A stretch of 64,000 bases of DNA from contig NZ_CANLQB010000001.1 of NCBI RefSeq assembly GCF_947493125.1, positions 1 to 64,000 on the forward strand, in the 5' to 3' direction. Every line of letters starts with the position of its first letter. Position 1 is the stretch's first letter. Made by a program: the position numbers and the translations under genes. The DNA comes from an uncultured Roseobacter sp. Its GTDB lineage: Bacteria; Pseudomonadota; Alphaproteobacteria; Rhodobacterales; Rhodobacteraceae. Below the pieces are notes generated by a model. It searched no databases and had not been told where the DNA came from. It was given only the letters and a program-made list of their open reading frames with translations. Positions 63,773 to 64,000 of this stretch are shown piece by piece.

Positions 63773-64000
63773 TCAGGGCGTGCGCGTCGGGGGTCGCGCG
63801 ATGGTCAGCATATGGTCGAGGTCCATATGCCGCTCCAGATGGTCGGCCAGATCGTCCAGCGTTTGCTCCACCAGGGCATCATAGGCGGCGCGTGACGTCA
63901 GGCCAAACTGCGCGAGCCAGGCGCGTCGGAACGCGTCGGATGTAAAGATGCCGTGCAGGTAGCAGCCCTGGACACGCCCTGCGTAGGCGCTTGCCCCCTC
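63773..64000 (-). CDS. cobQ: Cobyric acid synthase, C-terminal end (runs off window)
   Basis: 75 residues up to a stop at 63773-63775. Reads GRVQGCYLHGIFTSDAFRRAWL, the His-containing tail of the CobQ glutamine amidotransferase domain, which amidates adenosylcobyrinate a,c-diamide. The start lies beyond the right edge. Convergent with the PopZ-like gene. Confidence 0.85.
   Translation of the reverse strand, partial: EGASAYAGRVQGCYLHGIFTSDAFRRAWLAQFGLTSRAAYDALVEQTLDDLADHLERHMDLDHMLTIARPPTRTP

Overview
The window is high-GC bacterial DNA from an alphaproteobacterium, most likely a Roseobacter-group member of Rhodobacterales. Support comes from the glyQ-(small membrane protein)-glyS-ppdK block, a SAM-II riboswitch before metZ, a folB-folP-glmM operon, aa3-type ctaD, several DUF1127-type small proteins, a PopZ-like DUF2497 protein after tolC, and tRNA-Leu(GAG) and tRNA-Cys(GCA).

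From 1 to about 46 kb the content is mostly chromosomal housekeeping: ftsY with a Glu-Pro repeat tail; yciB; a Popeye-like cyclic-nucleotide protein; metZ under a SAM-II riboswitch; folE2; trkH; an AruI-like ThDP decarboxylase; a secreted pseudo-protease; the glycyl-tRNA synthetase operon; ppdK; a SleB-type hydrolase; folB-folP-glmM; ilvC divergent from two tandem Lrp regulators; a class V aminotransferase; a UbiH-family hydroxylase; a HAD nucleotidase; a GntR regulator; a glycosyltransferase with an N-terminal c-di-GMP-type MshEN domain; carA; yqeY; a WYL regulator; a tandem hairpin repeat array; two paralogous peptidoglycan-binding proteins; a LuxR-type solo; a ClpX-type zinc-finger/HTH protein preceded by tandem palindromes; ctaD; a PAS histidine kinase with a single-domain response regulator; and lipB.

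From 46.05 to 60.7 kb the DNA looks like an accessory island. It lies between tRNA-Leu and tRNA-Cys. A serine recombinase broken by an in-frame stop abuts tRNA-Leu, and an intact tyrosine integrase abuts tRNA-Cys. Inside are a transposase remnant, an SDR/MarR-GNAT pair with a perfect 21-bp operator, an ASCH protein, and a six-gene same-strand run (homocysteine methyltransferase, DUF1127, di-haem peroxidase, secreted protein, MddA-like methanethiol methyltransferase, flavin monooxygenase) facing a GlxA-type AraC regulator. A LysR/aldo-keto reductase pair and a decayed carboxymuconolactone decarboxylase follow. The six-gene run is the best candidate for an undescribed methylated-sulfur system, but that function is inferred from gene content only.

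After tRNA-Cys the chromosome resumes with a PCMT-like methyltransferase, a TolC-type outer-membrane protein, the PopZ-like protein and the 3' end of cobQ, which runs off the window.
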